Below, piece by piece: positions 51,301-61,560 of a stretch of DNA of 64,000 bases. A program made the translations under genes and the position numbers. A model generated the notes under the pieces. The model saw only the letters and a program-made list of their open reading frames with translations. It was not told the DNA's origin and did no database searches. Source of the DNA: Holothuria scabra (taxonomy: Eukaryota; Echinodermata; Holothuroidea; Aspidochirotida; Holothuriidae); contig CM074179.1 in the NCBI GenBank assembly GCA_037179385.1, forward strand, positions 71,881,683 to 71,945,682. The letters run 5' to 3'. Position 1 is the stretch's first letter; every line of letters starts with the position of its first letter.

Positions 51301-54300
51301 AAATGCTCATTCGGACGTGAAAGAGAATATCCCAGATCATAACCTCTCATTGGAAAGCAGTTTTGCGCCAAATACGAATCATGGAATCTCATACAAATGT
51401 GTTCTAGTTCGTAGTGCTATTTAAAGAATTTTATGGAAATAGAGATCGATTTCATGGTCTAAAATAATGTACGAGTTTAGCTGTTTGGACAATATAAAAG
51501 ATGCCAAAGAGAATTTTCAGGTTATGGTACCATGTCTGATTATGAGAAGAATTGTGAAACAAAACGGGTCAAGTGCACTGTTGTTTGGTGAAAACACTGC
51601 AACCAATAATATACCCAACAAATTGGCAAAAAATTACCCAACAAGTGGGTAAAGGGAAAATATGCTCAACTGTAGAATAAAATATTTTCGTCATTTTGAC
51701 CAGTCAGTTGGGTATTACAGTATACGCGTGCATGGAAGGGGAAATTTAACCATTTTGTGAGCAAAGATTGACCAACACTTAGGCAATTACTTTTACTAAA
51801 CAAAAACTTTGCCCAGCGTTTAAACAGTGCACCAATTAGCCCCAAAGTTGGGCAAAGTTTTATTAACACATTTCATAAACTTCTTTAACCAACGGATATT
51901 TTAACCAACGTTTTAAGAGTGTGTAGGGTATTTAAATCAGTTTTACCTGGCTTGATATAGCCATAAAAAACTTCATTTGCATATCTGGAGAAACAATTTA
52001 TCAAGTTATATCTGGCTTGGTATGGCCACCTTAACCGTTTTTACATATCCGGAAGGCTTTCACCAAGTTATATCTGGCTTGTTATGGTCAAATAAAACTT
52101 TCTTTACATATCTGGACAAATGTATTTATCCATCCAGCATCAATCCATCCATTCATTAGTCATGCATCCATCCAGCGATACATCCATTTATCCATCCTAA
52201 TTAAAATACATTTAAAGAATATATAGCCGTAGAGAATTACAGCCTGTTTAGTTATTAGTTTTTAAAGCAATATACTATTAGGATCACTTGTCGGACATAG
52301 TCATTGCGTAAAATATGAAGGAGCATATGACGAATATTTATTTTAAAATGCGAGCGAATCCACTTAAAATCCTCTTCAAGGCAAAAATCCCAACATTCCT
52401 CATCAAGTAACAACGTAATTTGTTTGCAAGGGACTAGCATTCGCAAAAACTGTGAGTCACTTACGAAGAAAACTATTAAAGCAAATTTGTTTAAGCCGTC
52501 TATGATTAGAGTTGCTGCTTATAGCACCTACATCAGAGCGGTACCATTACGCTATATATATTCTCGCACATCGACAGAATATTTAGGATAATAACAACTA
52601 TATATCCAAATAAAGCTGAAAATGGATCGTGAAGTGTCGATATGGGCATCAAAATATCTTTGGCACAGAGATTTATGAGGGATTGTGCCATATTATGTCA
52701 CCACCACCAATTTTCATGGGGCGAAATATCCCCGCATCCCACAAGATTGCCGCCCTGCTTTTACGACCACGACTGTGCACTTTAAGAAACTAGTGAGCGT
52801 GCAAGTCGTAAAAAAAACTACAAACGTGGATCATTGGTAAACGCGAGGCGTGCCTCCAGAGATTTTTTTTCGGCAATAGTACCCATAGAATTCATAAAAC
52901 TGTGATTCCCGTGCTTGATTACCGCCTGCCCAGGATTGTCAGTATTCAGATGTTTAATGTTTTTGGAAGTTTTAAGGGAAGTTTTGTGAATATTTTAAAT
53001 AACTACGGACAAAAAATGCAAATGGTAAAACTTATATCTACTGTGTCACAGACAATTCAAAATGGAATGAATAATATGCTGATTATAGAGTTGCAACGAG
53101 ACCTAATGAAAATCAATACTAATGGGAGAATAATTCATTTGTTGGTAGAACGATGCATGTTATCAGCAATGTAGTACCCAAAAGTACATTGATGACTGGG
53201 TGCAGAGTTAGTTTGAGAGGTGAAGAGTGGAGCACACCTTAATAAACACGTTAAATGTGTCTTCCTGTCAGAAATACTATCAAAACGGAGCGCCATCACC
53301 AGTTTCGAAGCGTACAGATCATTTTGAAAAACGCACCCCCTTAGCCGAAAACATGGGCTTCCGCAGAAATTTTTATAAGGGGGGGGGGCAAGATCATTCA
53401 TGAATGATTGCATTGTGTACACTATCTAAGTGGAGCGCCATCATCGGTTGGCGCGGAGCGTACAAGAAAATTTTGGGCCTTACAAACCCTCCAGATGGTC
53501 GGAAACGACACTTGACGAGTGTTATAAGCTGCATGCACCCAGCCCTGAAACAGGAGTTTCATGTCTGTAATATTTAGATTTTTAGAATTTTCAATGCAAA
53601 AAATTGTTGAAGGGAAATCTGCCTCTCGGTAACGGCCTCGCACGCCTATGCACGATAAAACTTACAACTGTCAAATAGCCTATATAGGCCTACGTCTGTT
53701 ACCTAATTATGAACCATGCATACACCCCCTCCCCACCCCCGTATTCACCTTGTATATCCAAGTTACACCCGCGCGTCACCACTTGAGATCAGCACGGGAC
53801 CAAACCAAGACCAACGCATTCATCAATGGTCGGATGCCATATGCACACTACACACCTGACAACTAGGCTAGTACATAGTTTTTACAATTACAAATTTCCA
53901 ATAGATATCACGAATGATGGTCCCCAAATTACGATTTCGCTTTTCAGCATACTGCACCATCTCTCTTTTGCTATTCCTGGTCAAATGTCCGCATATTTTA
54001 CGAGTAAAAACTGACGCTGTGAGTGAAGGTATTTTGATGATTTATTTTTATTTTTTTTTATTTTAACTTTTAATTATTTTTGTCAAAAGTTTGATTTTCC
54101 AGGGGGCAGGTGCCCCCCTTGCCCCCCCCCCCCCTTGCGGACGCCCATGGCTGAAAATGGGTTTTTTTTTTTTAACTTCTAAGCAGAATCCACGGAGTCG
54201 CTACTTTCAATTTGCAATTAAATCTTCAAAAAGACAAAATATGAGCAAAAACGCAAGATATTTAGAACGTAACCAGACAAAATGAAGATGCAGAGCAGCA

Positions 54301-55855
54301 GTTTTGTTTGTGCGAGTGCTGAAGAGTGCCAAGTCATTGCGTAAGAAGCTACCACTTTATCGTGGGAGTGTGAGAATGTACCGGGAGTGCATGAATCGCA
54401 CCGTTGACAATGACACGCTTTTAAGTGATATGGGGATATGGAGCAAAGCGTAGAAGTATGACCCCATGCAAGTTATTCATTGGACGTCGTCTAGAGAGAG
54501 TGAGGAATGATAGCCTTAAATATTGGATAATAGTTGAATAGTGTATGCCTGACTCACCAACATCGTGAAAAATACTGACCGTGTTTTATCATTAAACTTA
54601 TGAAGGCCGGGGTAAACTGATGTTTCTTAAATGCATTTTGTCACTCGACACTCTAGTTAATGATGTCACAATACTACTCTTACCACCGTATACCTTGAGT
54701 GAGAGAATTTTGAAGAGCCCAAATAAACCCAAGCTATTTTAAGCTACCTACGATTGAATCTACGTTTATTGCCTTGCACAACTGCAACAGTATAGGAAAT
54801 ACATAAAATTTTAAAAACTTGAAATTGACTGTATTTGGCGAGGAACAAATTTAATGAGCAGTAAATGCATGGTGATGTAAAGCTATACACTCGGTCATAA
54901 GTAGCCATCGAAAAAAGCCAATCAGGCAAAAACATGGGCGAATAAGGGACAAAAAGCTTTCATGGGGGCAGTTCCCATTCTGCCCCCCTCCCCCTTACTG
55001 GGATTTTGAGTATCCATTTTTTATTGTGTTGCTTTGTTTTCTCCCCAGCATATCAATGAGTTTTCCAGGAGACATTACTGCCGTCAAGATATTCCTCTCT
55101 CTTTCTCTGCAAGAACAACAAAAAAAAGTTAACGTAGTACATTTCGGCTTAATCATTAAGGAGTCATTCCCGTCTGTTTAACAGAAAACTTTTATATTTT
55201 AAAGATTAATATTCATTAATACAGAAATGTATAGCTCATCATATTAATTGCGTATCGCAGAAGTTTTCTAAGATATAACGTCATTTAAGGGAATATTCCA
55301 TTTATGTGTTGCTCAAGTATAATTTATAGGCCCACAAGACCTAAAACATGCAATGTCTGTAACTGTTGCACAGCATGGTAACCTCGGCCTGTAAAAGGAG
55401 GTAAAGCTTTTTATGGGCTTATAACTTTGATTGAGTGGTACAAAATGTTCAAACGTTTATTCTTTGTATATATGCGCCTTGATGAATTTTCACAGGTAAG
55501 ATATCCCCCAAAGTATACTGTCGCCAACCAGACTTGTGTACATTCTAACAAAAGGCAAAGAGAAGACTAGATTTTCACGTGGATTGTAATTGTAGACCCA
55601 ATATGATTCATAATACATGTACATAATTGCCGTAAAAACCATCTGGTAACGTAATTTAAGAAAGTCGCTTTGCTTACTTGAATTATACCCTTTTTGTTTT
55701 GACTTGAATCAAAGGTGCATTTTGAATTCATTGCAGGTCGTATGGAGAATGAGGTACCTGACACATCCCACAGTTGCCATATAAATCCTCCAAATTGTGA
55801 ACTGCAAATTAATTGTTTTAGTTCAAAGGTTATTTTATCTCAAAGCATGATTTAA
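42263..55855 (+). CDS. Secreted cysteine-rich peptide gene 2, three exons, intact
   Basis: The join is 42263-42323, 49029-49166 and 55737-55855, giving 105 residues and TAA. Exon 1 codes a signal peptide (MNIALLFVVILL..., likely cut after G-N-A). Exon 2 has eight cysteines spaced C-x4-C-x-C-C-x5-C-x14-C-x6-C-x3-C (CFCC, PPGCK, CQSTC). Exon 3 adds three more, CHINPPNC and INC. Both introns are phase 1 with GT/AG borders, and all three exons stay in frame. The same layout in gene 1 at 5787-19984 gives independent support. An odd total of eleven cysteines would leave one free or used for pairing two chains. The small secreted cysteine-rich form suggests an extracellular peptide (defence, venom-like or hormone), but I do not recognise the family and claim no activity. 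A TATAAAG box and a conserved AATAAA frame the unit. Confidence 0.72.
42538..43692. mobile_element. GGGCAA-rich TA-flanked MITE, copy 3
   Basis: Ends TACACTCTTAAAACA and TTTTTTAAGAGTGTA. The right arm is the reverse of the left arm of the copy at 50626, so it is inserted in the opposite direction. It lies in intron 1 of gene 2; intron 1 of gene 1 keeps the uninterrupted site near 6055-6062. No transposase frame. Confidence 0.8.
44590..44660. repeat. Dispersed GCGCGGAGCG-type repeat
   Basis: The phrases GACGCGGAGCG and CGCGCGGAGCGTTCC recur as AGCGCGGAGCGTCCC near 6735 and GGCGCGGAGCGTAC near 53450, with weaker forms at about 17140 and 53290. They are too short and degraded for an element boundary. 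Confidence 0.4.
44950..45045. repeat. Possible fragment of the GGGCAA-rich MITE
   Basis: TACACTCTAAAAAGTTGGGT resembles the left end of the TA-flanked family. The other end is not found; it may be a deleted or solo end. Confidence 0.35.
45046..47465 (+). other. Intron 1 of gene 2, unassigned part
   Basis: Nothing recognised: no repeat with clear ends, no exon supported by a paralogue, and no RNA gene. It ends where LINE coding sequence starts. Confidence 0.4.
47466..48420 (+). mobile_element. Tx1/L1-like LINE 3' fragment in intron 1 of gene 2
   Basis: Plus-strand ORF2 C-terminus. The 'thumb' region (FTFYWGLIHSVPISWRRDL) is followed by FRFIHRILPTNRLL and a zinc knuckle CTFC...HLFWGC at about 47871-47924. 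The C-terminal tail reads FYMKQFIFDCKRQKK and ends at TAA 48222. A single in-frame TAG at 47793 interrupts it; otherwise the frame is open for about 250 codons, so this is a rather young copy. A T-rich 3' UTR follows. It is in the same direction as the host gene. The matching intron of gene 1 has other LINEs instead. Confidence 0.85.
48985..49460 (+). repeat. Segmental duplicate X2, exon 2 neighbourhood
   Basis: Counterpart of 11840-12400. The intron flanks match better than the exon. Confidence 0.7.
49029..49166 (+). CDS. Gene 2 exon 2: eight-cysteine domain
   Basis: 138 bases between TCTTCCAACAG and G|GTAGTA, phase 1 on both sides. It starts Asp-Asp-Leu-Cys, has the core CFCC, and ends PPGCK...CQSTC. 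There is one residue more between the first two cysteines than in gene 1. Outside the cysteines only a few residues agree with gene 1, such as the Pro-Gly before the sixth cysteine and the Lys after it. Confidence 0.75.
49480..49925. repeat. ATATCTGG-type tandem repeat, left arm
   Basis: The phrase AACAAAAATTGGGC-GATATAACTTGATA occurs at about 49565 and 49755, a period near 190 bases. Between the two are many ATATCTGG/CCAGATAT words. The same words occur reversed at 51945-52115, so the two may be arms of one foldback element, with a MITE between. Confidence 0.55.
50626..51923. mobile_element. GGGCAA-rich MITE, copy 4
   Basis: Ends TGCACTCTTAAAAAAGTG and CGTTTTAAGAGTGTG. The bordering TA has become TG on both sides. 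Nearly the same as 21357-22608 throughout, including the non-repeated middle (GTTTATGGCAACCCATC). It lies in intron 2 of gene 2 inside the ATATCTGG repeat. An extra GC-rich phrase near 51137-51200 is absent from the other copy. Confidence 0.8.
51945..52115. repeat. About 63-bp tandem repeat, right arm
   Basis: Three units built around TATCTGGCTTG-TATGG-CA and TTTACATATCTGGA. In reverse they resemble the words at 49480-49925. Confidence 0.65.
52128..52198. repeat. ATCC tetranucleotide microsatellite
   Basis: Interrupted CATC/ATCC units such as TCCATCCATTCATT and GCATCCATCCAG. Confidence 0.75.
55737..55855 (+). CDS. Gene 2 exon 3: terminal exon with three cysteines
   Basis: After TTCATTGCAG, phase 1. 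It reads GRMENEVPDTSHSC, then HINPPNCELQINC, and ends at TAA 55853. The cysteines are spaced C-x6-C-x5-C. The P-P-x-C...C pattern echoes P-P-G-C...C in exon 2, so it could be a partial repeat of the exon 2 module; that is inference. The terminal 12 residues carry no cysteine. Confidence 0.65.
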
Positions 55856-56134
55856 ATGAACTATTTGACGGTGGGGGTTCAAATGAAGAACATATGCTTG
55901 CAGATGGGGGAGATGGCCGCTCTAGGGAGGGGCGAATAGTTAATATAACACCTCCCTGGATGATCCATGTAAGTAAGTTGACAACCGGAGGCAGCACATA
56001 GCAAAATATTGGGCGTTTTGTTAAAGACCTATATATCACTTCGATGAGTCTGATGAGTAAAATTGTATGCCCCTGAAAGGATGGATAACCTAACATAGGT
56101 CTTCAATGTTAAATAGACTCATGGTACACCTAGG

Positions 56135-56140
56135 AATAAA
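56135..56140 (+). promoter_or_regulatory. Polyadenylation signal of gene 2
   Basis: AATAAA about 280 bases after the stop, after the shared phrase GGTACACCTA and at the same place as in gene 1. Confidence 0.5.
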
Positions 56141-56504
56141 TTCTAATGTTTAATTTCATTCGGTGATAGATTTTTGTAAGTGCGGTTATCAGTGCATTAT
56201 AGCTTCCACTTTTATCATATCTTGTTAAGGTCTCCTTATTGCTGTTATTACAACAATTAACTGGTTGAGGTCAACTTGATTTTGTGATTTCAAAACTCTG
56301 TTGGAAAATAAAATTTAGAAGAAATTTCAGTTTTGATTAGAACTTTTGTTTTCGTCTTCTAGCAAGTTGTATGCAGGGTATGTTCTTTATAACAAAAAAA
56401 AAAAAAAAAACACTATAGCTGAACTGTCAGGATTGTGTCATGTGCGGTGAGCGGGAGGAGGGGTGATGAGACTCATGGGTGATTCTGTTCTTTAGGTCTA
56501 CAGA

Positions 56505-58520
56505 TGCAAGATGATGAGTAATTAAATGATCAGTTGTTTGCCAGTTCTTGCTATTATTTTGTTTTTCAACCTTGCTTCATACTGGTTTCAACCAAGGACC
56601 CCTTCTCCCTTCCTTGGCCATGGGCCTGGAATATTTAAAAGAATAATCCAAATTTATTTTTGGTGTGTTAAAGATGAACATATTCTAAGCATTCTGGTGA
56701 AAGTTGCATTCATTTCCCATGTTTGGTTCTCGAGATATTAGCAATTGAAGTTGGCATATTTTCGAGAGAAAGTGAACTTGAAGCAAACAGGTGTGCTGTC
56801 ATGGACTCACATCCTTGGCCAGTGTCTTGTGTTTCCCTATTTTTCATCGTATTTGCTTGACCTTGATTTGATTTGGCATGCTACTTTGCCTCTAAGGCAT
56901 GTAAAGGATTTCAAGCTCAATTGCTCATAATGCCCCTATGGTATCAATATGTTAAAGTTTAGTTGGATAAAATTTGTGGTAAATTCTGAAGAAAAACAAG
57001 ACATTGGCTATAAAAGTGAATCCATGACATCATGCCTGCTTGCTCCAAGTTCATTCTATGTTAAAAATTTGCCATACTCAATTGCCAATATCTTGAGAAC
57101 CGAACATGGGAAATAAATAAAAATTTCACCAGAATGCTTAGAATATGTCCCCTAAATCATATCAAAAATAAATTTGATTTTGGACTATTCTTTTTAACGG
57201 AACTAACAAGTGCTGAGTCCAGAGGGTTCACTGAACACACTTCCGATTCCATTTCACCTTCCATATTGTCCTTCAAACTACGTTGCTATAACAGTGCCTT
57301 AAGACAGTAGTGTGCTTTTTGTTCTGCGAACAATTTCTTCCTTATATAAGTATCGACCAATCATGCCGATACAATATGTAAATTGGCAACGGACCCTTCA
57401 TTCCAAAATACCATCTTTTCGTCCCTTTTCGTTTTACTGGAACTAACGTATGAAAAAGGTCAGACAGTAGAGGACCACTCAATGCGGTCTTTCATTTTGA
57501 CCAAATCACCATTTTAGGGCAAGTGATCTGATTGCGTGGGGATAACTCTGACGTGGATTGCCAGTCCAAAATATCACACGGGAGACAGATTTAAACTTAA
57601 TTTAATTACAACATGACAGCTTGTGTTGTGTCTCCTAACAGTAGGACCCTGGACTTTAGCCACCATAAATACCAATCAAATCAATAGAATCTGTAATCAG
57701 TGGGAGTACTGATAAAGAATGTCTTCTTAACTACTTGCACAAAGAAAGGGGGCAAGTGCATTACACGAAACGGTGTGGCACTAAATGAATTCGCTCTTTA
57801 CATGAATAATCCCGGAAACGATGACCGAAATTATATAATAATTTGCAACATGGCAATGTCTTTACATGGATTTTTCGATATTAAGTGTCAGTTTCTTAGC
57901 ACCGAAGATTTTGTTTAAAAACTTATCACTTTGGTTTTTCACAGAGATTACCGTGTCCTTATCGTTTTAAATGATTCTTTAAGGACTTTGAGGTTTGTTA
58001 TTCTGATTCAAAGGCGGGTTATTGCTATAGACTGTAACCCCTACCTAGAGCCATTTATACTTATTGGAGAGAGATCTGTCTGAGAGGTTACTGATGAAGT
58101 GTTCGGTTTTTTCCGCCTTTAGACAAAGTTTTGGCAGTTTTAACTCCTAATTTTAAGGCTGTACACTTAATTCCAAGCTTTCGAGAGTTAACACGAAGTT
58201 TCTTTCGTTTTGGGGGCTCGTGAACTCTTCCTACTTTTTGTGGAAGGAATTCTTGATCCAGTAGCTGTTTCTCGAATTTAACTTCTTACAACTTACATGT
58301 AATGTCATTAGCAAAATGAGCAGGATTACAGAAGAAACGTGTACACCAAGTTTTGTACTGACTAATTTTATCTTTCTAAGAATGCTCTGGGTTTCACCCT
58401 TTGAGATTTTTTGAGATACCTATTCTTGGAAAGGCTAGCTCAGAACTGGGGGCAGACAGCATGGTTATAGGTTTGAAGAAGGCGACCAACCAAGAAGGAG
58501 CAGAGTTACGCAAGGCGGAA
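56505..58520. repeat. Duplicated block Y, copy 3, first part
   Basis: Close match to 31525-33690. The match ends near GGCGGAAGTTACGTTTTGG; copy 2 continues differently after GGCGGAAGTTATGTTTTGG at about 33650-33668. About 100 bases at 33512-33605 in copy 2 are missing here (near 58471). Confidence 0.7.
56635..57197. mobile_element. TTAA-flanked foldback MITE, copy b, 563 bp
   Basis: TTAA ends with TTAAAAGAATAATCCA and, reversed, TTAAAAAGAATAGTCCA. Long inverted arms as in the copy at 31650-32198. Both copies sit at the same place in block Y, so the insertion came before that duplication and after the split from copy 1, or it was cut out of copy 1. Confidence 0.85.
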
Positions 58521-59855
58521 GTTACGTTTTGGAGCCCTGTCGGAAACTAGTGCACAAGAGATCAGGGTTTTCCCTGGGTTTAGAATTGAACGTCGCGCAT
58601 CTGATGCGTCCATAGTTGGATCGCCGGCCTGGGGAGGGGTATAAGGGGAGGGGGTGTTTTGGAAATTTTGTAACTTATGCAAGTCGCTAGACGCAAAATG
58701 GTGACACTTTCAGGGCAAATTAGTCAGCACAATTTCTGTAAGTCGACGCAAAAATATTAGCACTGAAACTCACATTCGTAGAAATTTTGATCAACTCATA
58801 GCGCTTACGTTGGCTTTATATCACCTAATTTCTGCTCCAAAGATTTTGGTTCATCGGCATGGCTTTTATTTAGCGCTGGCACCGGATGATTTTTACCCCC
58901 AGTTGGCCGTTACTTCGCGCCCGTTGCTCACCAAAATAATTGGGCCGGCTTACAATATTACAAGTTCAGGATAGAAAATATTGGGAAAATTTCCGTTCGT
59001 TTCACGAACGGGATATCATTTTTGTAAGCGTAATATTTTCACTTCAAAAGTGGGGATACAAATCAACTGTTAATACAGTAGATTTGTTTGCAATCGATGT
59101 CACATGTCCATTAATACTTTAGTTCTTAGGCCAATATCATGCTCATTCTTTTTTTCATCCCCCAATCATGTCGAAACATTTGCATTCCTGTACTCGGTTG
59201 CAGTTGCATTAATGTGTTGTAGCTACTCCCCTGCATTAACGTAGCCCGTGAAGAGCAATCATTCATGATAACCTTAGCAGTTCTGGGAAGCAAAACAATT
59301 GCACCCGATTAGCGTATCTCATGGTTCCTTTCGGATATAAATATCCCCGTATATTTTAAGCAGTTGTTGTCCAAAATTTACGTCTTGTTTGAAAAGAATC
59401 TGCAATCTGAATCTGCACGTAAGTCACATCCCCGAAAAATCCACGTGCTGTTTCATGGTGAATTTGGCACGGGGCTCGCCCTGCCTTGCTAGCCTACTAT
59501 ATAAGCATGGGAAGTGCGATCGTCGTAACACAAACTCGACGGGAAAACTTGTCTCGAGACCAAGTATTTTCACACACTAAATCACATAGGCGAAGGCCTG
59601 AGTTGTGATTGGCTGGCTAGAATCAACGCAATTGAACCAATCACGATGCAGGCCCCAATTTAAATTTTGAAATGGATCGTATGCATATGATGTCACCAAG
59701 CAAAACATGACGCCTTGTTTGGCGGAAAAAACGGACTCCGCGAAAGTCTACTGCATGCATGGGCCAAGAATTTTGCTGCTTGAGCCACGTGCATCACTGT
59801 TTTTGTTTGCAATGACGTCGCATGACAACATTGCGTAAGTCCTACTGTAAATAAC

Positions 59856-60092
59856 AATAGGTGCGTTCGATTTAGCGGCTCGAGTCGGCTCAACTGGCTC
59901 AACTAGTTTTTTGACTGGACATAATATGCCGTAAAATACGTCACCGGCTCAACTAGACCACCTCGGAGGGCTGGTCGTTTTGGCCGGCTCAAGTTGTGAC
60001 GTTTTGATGACGTTAAGATCACTTATCAGAAAGATCGATCGTTGGCTGAGCCAGTTGAGCCGGCTCGAGCCGCTAAAACGAACGCACCTATT
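59856..60092. mobile_element. 237-bp MITE with long terminal inverted repeats
   Basis: Left end AATAGGTGCGTTCGATTTAG and right end, reversed, AATAGGTGCGTTCGTTTTAG. The repeats continue through GCGGCTCGAG and CGGCTCAACTGGCTCA for about 45 bases with few mismatches. GGCTCAA words fill the inside. No coding capacity; the superfamily is not settled because no clear target duplication can be read. Confidence 0.75.
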
Positions 60093-61344
60093 ACGGAAGG
60101 AATGCTAGAAATGACCTAATTAATGCAAAATAATAACCACCGAACTTGCACAAGATTCTAGCCTGAGGAGCTACGTGTACAAAACGTGCACAGACATGTA
60201 TGCTTAGCTTGGGGATTTGAAAAAAAGGCGAAACACTGCAGCTTGATAGTCTGTACAAATTGTTTAGTGCTGAACAGTTTGTACAGCAACGTACGCGGCG
60301 CTTTCTGCGAGAAAGCAAGGAAAATACACTGAAATGCAATTCTAAATCGAATTGCATGTCATACTACAGGGTTATAGCGGAAAATATCAAACGATCACTT
60401 CCATGGCAGGGATAAAATTTTACGTTTGTGATTATCAATGCATCCCGTTTTGGCGGGAAGTTAAAGGATGAATTTTACGAAAGTAAGGGCAAGTTTCAAG
60501 TATATTTTAGGCCCTTCTTCTTTTTGCAAATAATCGGTGGTAAAGATCGAGTGAATGCCAGAATTTATAAGAGCAATGGAGCACGTGGCTGCAAGCAATC
60601 ACAGATAGTGTGCGTACCGATCTTTCTCTGAAAACATGTTGGGAAAACAAGGGTTCTATGACATCATACACATAAGGTCTATTGCACTTATTTAAAGTTA
60701 CCTCTACGTAAGAAACATCGTGATTGGTTCATTATTGCTTTTAATCAGCCAATCATACTCGCGACACCGTCAATGCAGTGTAGGAATAACGTGTAGAAAC
60801 CAACCGTCTTCGCATAGAATTCTAATACTCCTATTGCATTTGTGCTACGATCAAATTTCCCAAACTTTTGTTGTACATAGTCGGGCAAAACAGTTCAGAG
60901 ATTGAGTATTTACTGGGGGTTAAGACTGCAGTGTACGTTCGCACAACTTCATTTTCCGATTTTCTGAATTGTGGGGTTAAGTTTTAAGAATAAAGAAACA
61001 GGAAATATGTAGGATTAAAGAAGTAAAGATACAATGACATGATTCGTCCGTTTGATTGATAATTTTCCAAATCTGAGACATTAGCCCCGCCTCTAACCTG
61101 CAAAAACGGGCGCTTGTGTTTTGGTCATGCAAGTCGTGTTGTGCCACATACTAGCTACTGCGCTCCGGAGTGAGCACAACAGTTTCCTGATAGGAGCCTG
61201 CGAGGGCAAGTGCAGGTTAGTTAATAATACTGTGTTGTAGACTTGTTCATTAGTAGGCACTATGGGATTACATAAAGAGCTCCGACTCGCATGCAGTGGT
61301 ATTTACATGGAAGTTAAAAAAATTAGTTGCAGTTTTACAAATAA

Positions 61345-61392
61345 GTCGTGTTGGTGTGTCGTTAAGTCCCATCTAACTAACTAACAAATAAG
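61345..61392 (+). repeat. SINE/RTE-like 3' tail with ACTA repeat
   Basis: TCGTTAAGTCCCATCTAACT is followed by further AACT units. Ends of this form ('CGTTAA...CC...(AACT)n') are common on SINEs and RTE elements of marine invertebrates. The body upstream is not identified. Confidence 0.45.
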
Positions 61393-61484
61393 TCAATGAT
61401 GTTTTTGTTTATTGTATTAACAACAAAAGCAGACGTTGACAGAAAGAAGAAAAATTATGGAGGCTAGCTGGTAGCAATTTTGAA

Positions 61485-61560
61485 CATCGCGGACGTTTCT
61501 TGAACGTCGCGGCTTCCTTGATTTTGAAGCTTGAACGTCGCGGGGCGCGACGTTCAAAAG
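61485..61560. repeat. TTGAACGTCGCGG short repeat cluster
   Basis: Three direct forms of TTGAAC(A/G)TCGCGG and a reversed GCGACGTTCAA within 75 bases. CpG-rich against AT-rich flanks. Too short to assign. Confidence 0.5.

Larger units (their letters stand above)
52445..56530 (+). repeat. Segmental duplicate X2, distal intron 2 to 3' flank
   Basis: Counterpart of 16335-20760. It lacks both the 884-bp TTAA element and the 262-bp MITE of the gene 1 copy and so gives their empty sites. G- and C-runs occur at 53381-53389 and 54121-54133. Confidence 0.75.

Noticed and set aside
52128..52198. CRISPR-like array
   Set aside because: The short repeats are a simple ATCC microsatellite without spaced units, and the DNA is animal.
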